Shown here in pieces: positions 1-5,071 of a DNA stretch of 5,072 nucleotides. The stretch is from a bacterium. Its GTDB lineage: Bacteria; Chloroflexota; Dormibacteria; UBA8260; Bog-877. The DNA is taken from contig JAKAVU010000173.1 in assembly GCA_021817185.1 (NCBI GenBank), forward strand, positions 1 to 5,072, given 5' to 3'. The number at the start of each line of letters is the position of its first letter. The stretch's first letter is position 1. A program made the position numbers and the translations under genes. The notes beneath the pieces are model-generated. The model saw nothing but the letters and a program-made list of their open reading frames with translations. It did not search any database and was not told where the DNA came from.

Positions 1-2
1 CT

Positions 3-20
3 ACTAATGCGGCCATTAGT
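3..20. repeat. Short perfect hairpin at the left edge
   Basis: ACTAATG (3-9) and CATTAGT (14-20) form a perfect 7-bp inverted repeat around a 4-nt loop. No T-tract follows on the plus strand, and the minus-strand continuation is cut off by the window edge. It could be part of a terminator for a neighbouring gene, or chance. Confidence 0.4.
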
Positions 21-125
21 TCCTGGGCTCGGAACGCTCTCCAGTTCGCTCCACTGTGATCCGCCGCTTACTCACGTGGTCCGAAACCCAGCGGTCGGCT
101 TAGTAGTAGGCGCCAAACAGCCTGT

Positions 126-419
126 GGGTGCCGAGAACCCCATCCACGCCTGGAGCCTAGTTCCGGACGCCACGCTCTGGGCGCCAAATAGGTCATCGGG
201 CACCCCAGATGTCAACTCCTGGGAAGCCATCCTCGACGTCGACCCCGTGCATGCTTTCGTCTAGCGCATGGCGGGCTCTCCGCCCGCGCCGACGCGAGAC
301 TGGACTGCCGACTGCCCCGTAGCTGCTGATAACCACCCTTATCGATGGCTTGGGGGTGCCCGGAATCCCATCGCCGTCTCAGGGCAGGGCAGACCCTCGT
401 CAAGACCTGTGGGTGCCCG
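126..419. repeat. Dispersed GGGTGCC(C)G motif, four copies
   Basis: The core GGGTGCC followed directly or after one C by G occurs at 126-133, 354-362 and 411-419 on the plus strand, and inverted at 197-205. Two copies share a longer 12-mer, CCTGTGGGTGCC (121-132 and 406-417). The copies at 126 and 354 remain similar for about 23 nt, both running into a CCCATC block. Function is unknown; they may be remnants of a duplicated element or binding sites. Confidence 0.4.
271..287. repeat. GC-rich hairpin
   Basis: GCGGGC (271-276) and GCCCGC (282-287) pair perfectly across a 5-nt loop. No T-run follows on either strand, so it is not a classical intrinsic terminator. It could still slow or end transcription coming from the DeoR-type gene. 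Confidence 0.35.
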
Positions 420-526
420 CATGGGCAGGTCGGACCGCGGACTGGACAGAACGTTCCCGAGAACGCCACGTACCTGGCGCGCCGCAAACCAACCGTGGAC
501 GCGAGCGCTTTCAAAGAGGTGCAACC

Positions 527-547
527 TACCAGTGCCACGCACTGGCA
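527..547 (-). terminator. Hairpin directly after the DeoR-type gene
   Basis: On the minus strand, a 9-bp stem (TGCCAGTGC with GCACTGGTA, one G-T wobble) closes a 3-nt loop and starts two bases after the regulator's stop codon. There is no U-tract afterwards, so it is a weak or U-less terminator candidate, or a 3'-end stabilising structure. Its position at the end of the three-gene operon supports an end-of-transcript role. Confidence 0.45.
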
Positions 548-549
548 AC

Positions 550-1344
550 CTAGACGACGGTTACCGTCACCCCCATAGCACGGAGAGCATCAAGTTTAGG
601 ACCGGGGGTCTCGCTCCCGGTGATTACTTCGTCGATTTCGTTCCAACCAGCAAAGGTGAACAAGCGCTCAACGTCGAACTTGCTGTGATCGGCCAGCACG
701 ACAACCTCTCGAGCCGCCCGCACGACCGCCTGCTTATAGGCGGCATCACTGCTATCTGGCACCTGAAGGCCGCGGTCGGCGGTAACTCCCTCGGTCCCAA
801 CAAAGGCAAGGTCTATTCGCAACGCCGACAGAGCCCCCAGTGCACTCGGGCCGAGGAAGGCCTGAGACACTGCACGAAACTCGCCACCGATCACCAGCAG
901 AGGAACTGAACCCCGTCTGGCAAGGATGTTGATCACGTTGAGAGCGTTGGTGATGACCGTCAACTGACTATTAGGCAGGTGGGCAGTCATCTCCCCTACG
1001 GTGGTGCCAGCGTCAAGTAACACCGTCTGCCCTGATTGGCATCGCTCACAGGCCGCCCGGGCGATCCGTACCTTTTCATCCTTGTAGGCGCCGACCTTGG
1101 CCGCATATGGAACTTCGAACCCGGTACCTCGACTGACCAGGGCTCCGCCCCGGACGTTTACCAACACCCCTTGCCGGTCAAGCTCACGCAGATCGCGACG
1201 AATGGTCACCTCCGAGACGCCGAGCAGATGGCTCAGTTGCCGTACCTCCGCCCTGCCCTGGCTCTCCAAGACCGACAAGATACTGAGGTGCCGCTCCCCC
1301 TTAAGCTGAGTGGCTGCCTCCGCTCCGGGCACATCACTTCCCAT
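550..1344 (-). CDS. DeoR-family transcriptional regulator
   Basis: Likely the repressor of this sugar locus. The 264-residue product has a DeoR-type winged helix-turn-helix at about residues 17-70, with the recognition segment VSEVTIRRDL (43-52) followed by the wing VNVRGGAL. A DeoRC effector domain follows from about 90 to 250. Its family hallmarks are LDAGTT (110-115), VGTEGV (182-187) and DHSKF (219-223). This domain resembles ribose-5-phosphate isomerase and in known members binds a phosphorylated sugar, which releases DNA. The start at 1344 is chosen because GGAGAG (1357-1352) lies 7 nt upstream. A farther ATG at 1392 falls inside the intercistronic hairpin loop and has no such site. It is the last gene of the operon, 64 nt after the permease. 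The inducer is probably the phosphosugar made or used by the neighbouring kinase and isomerase, but this is inferred. Confidence 0.93.
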   Translation of the reverse strand: MGSDVPGAEAATQLKGERHLSILSVLESQGRAEVRQLSHLLGVSEVTIRRDLRELDRQGVLVNVRGGALVSRGTGFEVPYAAKVGAYKDEKVRIARAACERCQSGQTVLLDAGTTVGEMTAHLPNSQLTVITNALNVINILARRGSVPLLVIGGEFRAVSQAFLGPSALGALSALRIDLAFVGTEGVTADRGLQVPDSSDAAYKQAVVRAAREVVVLADHSKFDVERLFTFAGWNEIDEVITGSETPGPKLDALRAMGVTVTVV

Positions 1345-1351
1345 GGCCGTA

Positions 1352-1357
1352 CTCTCC
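1352..1357 (-). promoter_or_regulatory. Ribosome binding site deciding the DeoR start
   Basis: GGAGAG on the minus strand lies 7 nt before the ATG at 1344. This favours that start over the in-frame ATG 48 nt upstream, which lies in the loop of a strong hairpin. Confidence 0.7.
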
Positions 1358-1374
1358 GAGAGTGAACGCACTGC

Positions 1375-1406
1375 CGGCAGGCCAGCCCGCACCGGCTGGC
1401 CTGCCG
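1375..1406 (-). terminator. Perfect 13-bp intercistronic hairpin
   Basis: CGGCAGGCCAGCC (1375-1387) and GGCTGGCCTGCCG (1394-1406) are perfect inverted repeats around a 6-nt loop. On the minus strand the hairpin starts two bases after the permease stop codon and ends about 17 nt before the DeoR ribosome binding site. No U-tract follows. It may partly terminate, protect the upstream mRNA from 3' exonucleases, or be a processing site, giving lower expression of the regulator than of the permease. Confidence 0.6.
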
Positions 1407-1408
1407 CT

Positions 1409-2851
1409 CTAGGCTTGGCTGCCGGCGTCCCGATCAGCCCCGCTCAGCATACCCGCTCGCGCCAGCAGCTCGGGATGGCGTCGGCCCACCGAGCGCACCA
1501 CGAATATGCCAGCGACGAGCCAGACGAGTGCGACAAACGGAGCTACCATCACTGGAAACGCTGGCAGGGGCACCACGGAGAAGTAGATAGGAAGGAGAAT
1601 TAAAAGCGCTCCAAGAACAGGGATGACGAAGTGGAGAAAGAAGTTAAAGGAGTGGATCTTGCGGAAGTACCCAGGGACGCTGACATTGACTGCGAAATGC
1701 ACCGCCAAAGCGCCGAGGGTGGCAATCGTGCCGAACAGAAAGAACCCCTCTAAGGGGCCGAGCAGAGCACCGGCGATACTGACTCCGACGATCGTGACGA
1801 GAGCCGAGAGGTGGACGGCACGGTAGGGTGTCTGGTACTTGGAATGGGTTATTCCCAGCCGCTTAGGGACTATTAGGTTGTCCCGCCCGAGAGAGAAAAG
1901 CATACGCGATTGGGCATTGTGGATAGCGAGAGCACAGGCAAGGCTGCCATTGAGCGTCAGGATCGTCAGCAGCCACACCCACACCGAACTGAGATTATGC
2001 TGCACCAACGTCACGAAGGGCACGGTTGACGAAGCATAGGTCGCCATGTGGTGGGGGCCCCATGCCACTACGGACACAAAGCCAAGGAAGATGTAAAAGG
2101 CACCGATCCCGACAATGGCGATCACCACGGAGCGAGTGATGGTCTTGAGGGGATTGCGTGCTTCCTCTCCGAGTGTCACAGCGGCCCCAAAGCCAGTCAG
2201 GCTGAGAAACGAGAAGATCACCCCCAAAGCTACGCCGCCGAGACCCGTGGGAGACAGCTTCGGGGTGAAGACGACGCCAGTGCTCTGGTGAGCATGTAGG
2301 GCCAGTAACCAGATTGCCACGACCACAAAGATGAGGACTTCAAGTGCTCCCATGATGTAGGAGTAGTTGAGGGAGATTCGGATACCCCGGTATGACATGA
2401 ACCAGATAAAGCCAGCTGAAATCATAGTGGCTGGCCACCACATCCAATTGGTCACATGCAGCCCGAAGTCGATATTGAGCAATCCGGGCAACAAATAGCC
2501 GAAAAAGAGCACTGTCCCGGCCAGACTTGCGGCCTCATATAGAAGATAGATCCAACCGGTGTAGAGGCCTGCCCGGGGATTGAGGCCGCGCGTCACATAC
2601 GTGTAGTAGCCGCCGGCGCTTGCTACGCGGCGCGCGTACTGGATAACAGGAATCACGAGCAGGGCAGCCAACACCACGCCCAGTACCAGCGCCAGGGGCA
2701 TGGCACCGCCAGCAAAAGCTGCGACCCCGGTCAGGCCCGCGACCACGGATAGCCCTGGTGCCATGTTAGAGATGGACTGGAAGATCACCTGAGGCATTCC
2801 CAGCGAGTCCGTGGCCAGAGTACCGCTGTGTGGAGTCGTGTTCGCGCTCAT
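1409..2851 (-). CDS. APC-superfamily permease (amino acid/amine type)
   Basis: A 480-residue integral membrane transporter of the APC superfamily (AA_permease_2 type), most likely a secondary symporter or antiporter with about 12 membrane segments. The first segment has the unwound helix pattern SISNMAPGLSV (26-36). SAGGYYTYV (78-86) follows the second segment, and GEEARNPLKTITR (228-240) is the conserved loop after segment six. HNAQSRMLFSLGRDN (311-325) and TPYRA (341-345) are further family marks. The start at 2851 has GGGAGGG 4 nt upstream; a longer reading from 3004 would run inside the isomerase gene. The start overlaps the isomerase stop (ATGA), implying translational coupling. APC members usually carry amino acids, polyamines or related amines, so its place among sugar enzymes is unusual. 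The fructoselysine carrier FrlA of E. coli is a family precedent for sugar-amine cargo. The substrate cannot be read from the sequence. Confidence 0.93.
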   Translation of the reverse strand: MSANTTPHSGTLATDSLGMPQVIFQSISNMAPGLSVVAGLTGVAAFAGGAMPLALVLGVVLAALLVIPVIQYARRVASAGGYYTYVTRGLNPRAGLYTGWIYLLYEAASLAGTVLFFGYLLPGLLNIDFGLHVTNWMWWPATMISAGFIWFMSYRGIRISLNYSYIMGALEVLIFVVVAIWLLALHAHQSTGVVFTPKLSPTGLGGVALGVIFSFLSLTGFGAAVTLGEEARNPLKTITRSVVIAIVGIGAFYIFLGFVSVVAWGPHHMATYASSTVPFVTLVQHNLSSVWVWLLTILTLNGSLACALAIHNAQSRMLFSLGRDNLIVPKRLGITHSKYQTPYRAVHLSALVTIVGVSIAGALLGPLEGFFLFGTIATLGALAVHFAVNVSVPGYFRKIHSFNFFLHFVIPVLGALLILLPIYFSVVPLPAFPVMVAPFVALVWLVAGIFVVRSVGRRHPELLARAGMLSGADRDAGSQA

Positions 2852-3399
2852 GTGTCCCTCCCAAACGAATCGTCCGCCCAAGGTTCCTTGGGCACTCCCT
2901 CGTAGTCGTGGCCGACCACGGCGCTGCAGCTGGACAGAAATACCATCGGCACCGGGCCTAGATTGGTTACACGGTGTGCCCAACCAGGCGGCACCTGCGC
3001 CCAAGCGAGAGGCTCAATCGGCACCTGCTGAACATCTCCTTGCCGCGAAAGCAGGTCCAGACGTCCGGCCCCCTCCAAGCCCACCACAAGTTCCCCTCCG
3101 TCTGGGTCGCGGTGAAAGTGCCCTCGAGTGTGGAACGGTAGCTCTTGGTCTGGGTTGCTATATAGCACCGTGACGGCACAGAGGAGATCAGTCGGAGTTG
3201 ATCCAGTGGTCCACTCAAAGACCTCGTAGACGACCGGGTCGTCCGCCCCATCCGGATGTCTGGAGTGGCTGACCTCATGACCTGAAGACAGCTCACTCAG
3301 TCGCCTCAACGAGTGAATCTGGGCGATCCTACGAACCTGATCGATGTCGATCCAATGTCCAGCCATCCCTATTGGTTCCACAATCAGATCCGCCCCCAT
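2848..3399 (-). CDS. Cupin-type (archaeal-type) phosphoglucose isomerase homologue
   Basis: A 183-residue single-domain cupin of the metal-dependent glucose-6-phosphate isomerase family (PF06560), which interconverts aldose and ketose 6-phosphates in the cytoplasm. It is unrelated to the common SIS-fold isomerase. Family marks in order are DPVVYEVFEW (54-63), TRGHFH (91-96), GEL (102-104), LEGAGRLDLL (108-117), VPPGWAHR (136-143) and GHDYEG (163-168). The expected metal ligands are present as H94, H96, E103 and H142. Length matches the family (about 190 residues). Compared with the Pyrococcus furiosus enzyme as I remember it, two active-site tyrosines are replaced (V105 and C158), so the substrate may differ from fructose 6-phosphate. 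It is the first gene of the operon and overlaps the permease by 4 nt. The start at 3399 is the first in-frame ATG after a stop codon, but its ribosome binding site is poor. The ATG at 3366 is an alternative. Confidence 0.9.
   Translation of the reverse strand: MGADLIVEPIGMAGHWIDIDQVRRIAQIHSLRRLSELSSGHEVSHSRHPDGADDPVVYEVFEWTTGSTPTDLLCAVTVLYSNPDQELPFHTRGHFHRDPDGGELVVGLEGAGRLDLLSRQGDVQQVPIEPLAWAQVPPGWAHRVTNLGPVPMVFLSSCSAVVGHDYEGVPKEPWADDSFGRDT
2856..2862 (-). promoter_or_regulatory. Strong ribosome binding site of the permease
   Basis: GGGAGGG on the minus strand lies 4 nt before the permease ATG, within the last codons of the isomerase gene. It fixes the start at 2851 and supports efficient translation together with the ATGA overlap. 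Confidence 0.8.
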
Positions 3400-3403
3400 G
3401 TTC

Positions 3404-3440
3404 TATCATGATCACTCGTATATGATCGTAAGGGACCGTA
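3404..3440. promoter_or_regulatory. Candidate operator with phased CGTA repeats
   Basis: CGTA occurs at 3417-3420, 3427-3430 and 3437-3440, exactly 10 bp apart and so on one face of the helix. Next to it, ATGATC is repeated at 3408-3413 and 3422-3427, and GATCA (3410-3414) is inverted at 3423-3427. The block covers the expected transcription start and early leader of the isomerase operon. DeoR-family proteins are known to bind phased repeats near promoters, so the regulator encoded here is the likely ligand. This is inferred from position and pattern. Confidence 0.45.
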
Positions 3441-3468
3441 TCCTAGGACCTCCACGTCGGTTTGTCAA
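3440..3468 (-). promoter_or_regulatory. Sigma-70-type promoter of the isomerase-permease-DeoR operon
   Basis: On the minus strand, TTGACA (3468-3463) is a perfect -35 box. It is followed by a 17-bp spacer and the -10 box TAGGAT (3445-3440). Transcription should start near 3433, leaving a leader of about 34 nt before the isomerase ATG. Confidence 0.75.
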
Positions 3469-3571
3469 GGGGGCAGAAGGACCCACAGGAGCTCGATGGG
3501 CGACTGGCTTAATCGTCTTGGGCGGTCGGTACGTTTGCCCACGAAGCGTTCGATAGTCAGCTCCTGAGGCC

Positions 3572-3576
3572 GGAGG
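3572..3576 (+). promoter_or_regulatory. GGAGG upstream of the kinase
   Basis: A perfect Shine-Dalgarno core (GGAGG) sits 14 nt before an ATG at 3591 and 34 nt before the kinase ATG. The spacing is longer than ideal for either. It may serve the short leader frame at 3591-3623, or be chance. I find no convincing plus-strand promoter in 3470-3570. Confidence 0.25.
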
Positions 3577-3590
3577 AACGGATCGTACAA

Positions 3591-3623
3591 ATGTTGGTGG
3601 ATGACTTGATATGGGCATGTTGA
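3591..3623 (+). CDS. Possible 10-residue leader peptide overlapping the kinase start
   Basis: An ATG at 3591 opens a frame reading MLVDDLIWAC, then TGA. It overlaps the kinase start at 3611 in a different frame. If translated, it could couple or modulate kinase translation. Evidence is limited to an ATG, an upstream GGAGG at a long 14-nt spacing, and the overlap, so this is weakly supported. Confidence 0.2.
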   Translation: MLVDDLIWAC

Positions 3624-4612
3624 GACAGCCAGGCACCGAGCATCTCGAAGTCCGCGGGGCTCCACGACCAGCCATCCCGGCGCCACCTCGCTTCAATGTC
3701 CGTGGCCGAATTGTTGGCGTCGACCTGGGCGGGACTTGGGTGCGAGCCGCCCTATTTACACCGAATGGCTTGATTGCCCAAAGGGTCACTGCACGGACCC
3801 AACACGGAAGCGGTCCTCAGTCTGTGGTAGATCAAATCGGAGCCTTGGTGCGTGGAGTGAGCATGTCCACCTCGGGCGCAGCCATGGATCCGATGACAGC
3901 CGCCATCGGTGTCCCGGGCCCGGTGGATCCGACCGCAGGAGTCGTCCATGCTGCGTCCAATCTCCCAGGTTGGCATGAGGTCCCACTCAGGCGACTGCTG
4001 GAGTCTAAGCTGGGATGTCGCTGCTTGGTGGAACACGACGCGACCTTGGCAGCCATTGGGGAACAGCGCCGCGGAGCAGGACGGGGCGTAGCCAACTTTG
4101 CCTACATTACAGTGAGCACTGGTATTGGAGCAGGGTTCATCATCCACAACCGCGTCTACCGGGGCGGAACGGGTGCAGCGGGCGAGTTCGGCCACGTCGT
4201 CGTCGCCCCTGACGGGCCCCTGTGCAATTGCGGCAATCGGGGATGTCTCGACGCAGTGGCCTCCGGGCTTGCCATAGCGCGGGAGGCCGGAGCGTCTAGC
4301 GCGGTCGAGGTGGCAATCGCGGCCGCTGCCGGGGATCAGCTTGCCCGGGCAGTGCTCGACGCTGCGGCCCGTCACTTGGGTCTCGCACTCGGTGGGCTTA
4401 TCAACTTGCTCAACCTGGAGATGATCGCGGTCGGAGGTGGAGTCTTTGGCGCCGGTGCCAATTTTTGGGACGGTATGGTGTCAGCTGTAACGCAGGGCAG
4501 CTTTGAGAGAGTCCGGCGGCAGTGCCGCATTGAGCGAGCTCAACTTGGCAACGATCAGGGATTGGTTGGTTCCTTTGAACTTGTCATGACCCCCGAGAAG
4601 CGAGCCAGGTGA
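3611..4612 (+). CDS. ROK-family sugar kinase
   Basis: A 333-residue ATP-dependent hexose or amino-sugar kinase of the ROK family, acting in the cytoplasm. The N-terminal phosphate loop is GVDLGGTW (36-43), followed by GVPGPVD (100-106) and NLPGW (117-121). The catalytic-base region is EHDAT (141-145), with D143 as the base. The ROK signature spans about 165-195 and ends in EFGH. The zinc site is H195 with C205, C207 and C212 in CNCGNRGC, and the second nucleotide segment is AVGGGV (273-278). No helix-turn-helix precedes the kinase domain, so it is an enzyme and not a NagC/Mlc-type repressor. Two substrate-side positions are unusual: H142 where most relatives have Asn, and D214 after the zinc cluster where Glu is usual. 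The first 33 residues are an atypical proline-rich extension. GGTGG lies about 10 nt before the chosen ATG. The gene is divergent from the isomerase operon, with 211 bp between them. Confidence 0.93.
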   Translation: MGMLRQPGTEHLEVRGAPRPAIPAPPRFNVRGRIVGVDLGGTWVRAALFTPNGLIAQRVTARTQHGSGPQSVVDQIGALVRGVSMSTSGAAMDPMTAAIGVPGPVDPTAGVVHAASNLPGWHEVPLRRLLESKLGCRCLVEHDATLAAIGEQRRGAGRGVANFAYITVSTGIGAGFIIHNRVYRGGTGAAGEFGHVVVAPDGPLCNCGNRGCLDAVASGLAIAREAGASSAVEVAIAAAAGDQLARAVLDAAARHLGLALGGLINLLNLEMIAVGGGVFGAGANFWDGMVSAVTQGSFERVRRQCRIERAQLGNDQGLVGSFELVMTPEKRAR

Positions 4613-4614
4613 TA

Positions 4615-4635
4615 TGGACCGACTTCCGGGGTCCA
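4615..4635 (+). terminator. Hairpin directly after the kinase gene
   Basis: TGGACC (4615-4620) and GGTCCA (4630-4635) pair over a 9-nt loop, beginning two bases after the kinase stop codon. No T-tract follows, so it is at most a weak terminator or a 3' stabilising stem. Confidence 0.35.
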
Positions 4636-4657
4636 CACACTCCCCACGGGCGGAAAG

Positions 4658-4725
4658 GTACTGGGTCCTAATGGCCGAGCGCCATGTGAGTCCCTTGAAC
4701 TCTATGCTCGCCTTGAGCCCAGTAC
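4658..4725 (+). other. Cloverleaf-like inverted-repeat cluster
   Basis: GTACTGGG (4658-4665) is perfectly complementary to CCCAGTAC (4718-4725). Nested between them are three hairpins in series: ATGGC/GCCAT (4671-4685, 5-nt loop), GAGT/ACTC (4688-4702, 7-nt loop) and GCTC/GAGC (4706-4718, 5-nt loop). Together they can fold as a four-way junction of tRNA size. It lacks tRNA consensus bases (no T before the anticodon position, no TTC in the T-loop, no GG in the D-loop, no CCA), so it is not called a tRNA. It could be a structured RNA element or coincidence. Confidence 0.35.
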
Positions 4726-4982
4726 GGGACACCCTGCCGCGGGGCTCCCGGGGAGGGAAAAGCGGCCGGCAAGATGGCAGATGGGCAAGGCTGGGCTCGG
4801 AGCACTGATCCCCGAGAAGTCACATTGACAGCGCCATCCGCGCATCGAGGTTAAAGAGGCCTGACCTCAGCGTTCAGACCACCTGAGCTGAAAACGTGTA
4901 ACAATCAGGGAAGTGGCATGTAAAGACGCTTCGAAGCCTCTCAGGAATCCCGCACTTCAAGGGCTCGTGGAAAAGTCGTAAA

Positions 4983-5040
4983 ACCCTCGACCTGAGGGTC
5001 TTGCGAATAATCGCAGAAACGCTCGCGACTTTCGCGAAGC
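4983..5040 (+). ncRNA. Three tandem hairpins ahead of a terminator (possible small RNA 3' end)
   Basis: Three stem-loops follow each other closely: ACCCTC/GAGGGT (4983-4999, 5-nt loop), TGCGA/TCGCA (5002-5015, 4-nt loop), and GCTCGCGA/TCGCG-AGC (5021-5040, 3-nt loop, one bulged A). The strong terminator comes two bases later. This compact array looks like the 3' part of a structured RNA or a leader for a gene past the right edge. It matches no RNA family I recognise, and its 5' end is not defined. Confidence 0.35.
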
Positions 5041-5042
5041 AG

Positions 5043-5071
5043 ACGCCCGGAGAGCGATCTCCGGGCGTTTT
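5043..5071 (+). terminator. Strong intrinsic (Rho-independent) terminator
   Basis: ACGCCCGGAGA (5043-5053) and TCTCCGGGCGT (5058-5068) form a perfect 11-bp GC-rich stem around the loop GCGA, followed by TTTT (5068-5071). Polarity is plus strand, since the opposite strand has no T-run after the stem. It lies 430 nt past the kinase stop, far for a simple end of that gene. It may end an unannotated RNA or act as an attenuator for a gene beyond the window. Confidence 0.88.

Larger units (their letters stand above)
1..526. other. Stretch without a recognisable gene
   Basis: I see no convincing coding region here. Open frames exist on both strands, but their translations are rich in Pro, Arg and Trp, overlap each other, lack ribosome binding sites and show no domain I know. 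The stretch lies downstream of the DeoR-type gene and may be intergenic or decayed sequence. It holds a 7-bp hairpin at 3-20, a GC-rich hairpin at 271-287, two copies of GGCGCCAAA (109-117 and 180-188), and four copies of a GGGTGCC-type motif. A gene entering from beyond the left edge cannot be excluded. Confidence 0.5.
4613..5042. other. Structured stretch without a convincing protein gene
   Basis: No open frame here has a good ribosome binding site or a recognisable domain. A 64-codon frame starting at 4614 lacks usable spacing to a ribosome binding site and is composed mainly of Arg, Gly, Ser and Pro. The stretch is rich in inverted repeats: 4615-4635, 4658-4725, 4796-4816 (CTCGG with CCGAG), a palindrome GCTTCGAAGC at 4928-4937, and tandem hairpins from 4983. 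A TTGACA hexamer at 4825-4830 on the plus strand could be a -35 box, but no good -10 box follows. The density of structure and the strong terminator at its end suggest a non-coding RNA or a long 3' region of the kinase transcript. Confidence 0.45.

Noticed and set aside
212..538. Minus-strand open frame of 108 codons after the regulator
   Set aside because: Arg-, Ser- and Cys-rich translation with no domain, no ribosome binding site, and overlap with other equally plausible frames.
268..909. Long plus-strand open frame of 213 codons
   Set aside because: It runs antisense through the DeoR-type gene, has no family resemblance or ribosome binding site, and is explained by the complementary frame of that gene.
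1345..1392. Regulator start at the ATG at 1392
   Set aside because: It lies in the loop of the 13-bp hairpin and lacks a ribosome binding site; the ATG at 1344 has GGAGAG at good spacing.
2852..3004. N-terminal extension of the permease to the ATG at 3004
   Set aside because: The extra 51 residues lie wholly inside the isomerase gene and are not membrane-like, while the ATG at 2851 has a strong ribosome binding site.
3611..4612. ROK protein as a transcriptional repressor
   Set aside because: Only about 33 residues precede the phosphate loop, with no helix-turn-helix, and the catalytic Asp is present.
4658..4725. Call of a tRNA gene
   Set aside because: Cloverleaf-like pairing is present, but the invariant D-loop, anticodon-loop and T-loop bases and the CCA end are missing on both strands.
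4614..4808. 64-codon frame immediately after the kinase
   Set aside because: No usable ribosome binding site, low-complexity basic translation, and the DNA is occupied by nested inverted repeats.
4825..4858. Complete plus-strand promoter with TTGACA at 4825
   Set aside because: The -35 box is perfect, but no hexamer at 16-19 bp spacing resembles a -10 box, so it is mentioned only as a possibility.
4920..5040. Insertion sequence end or attachment site
   Set aside because: The palindromes and hairpins invited the idea, but there is no transposase or integrase remnant, no target duplication and no matching partner repeat in the window.
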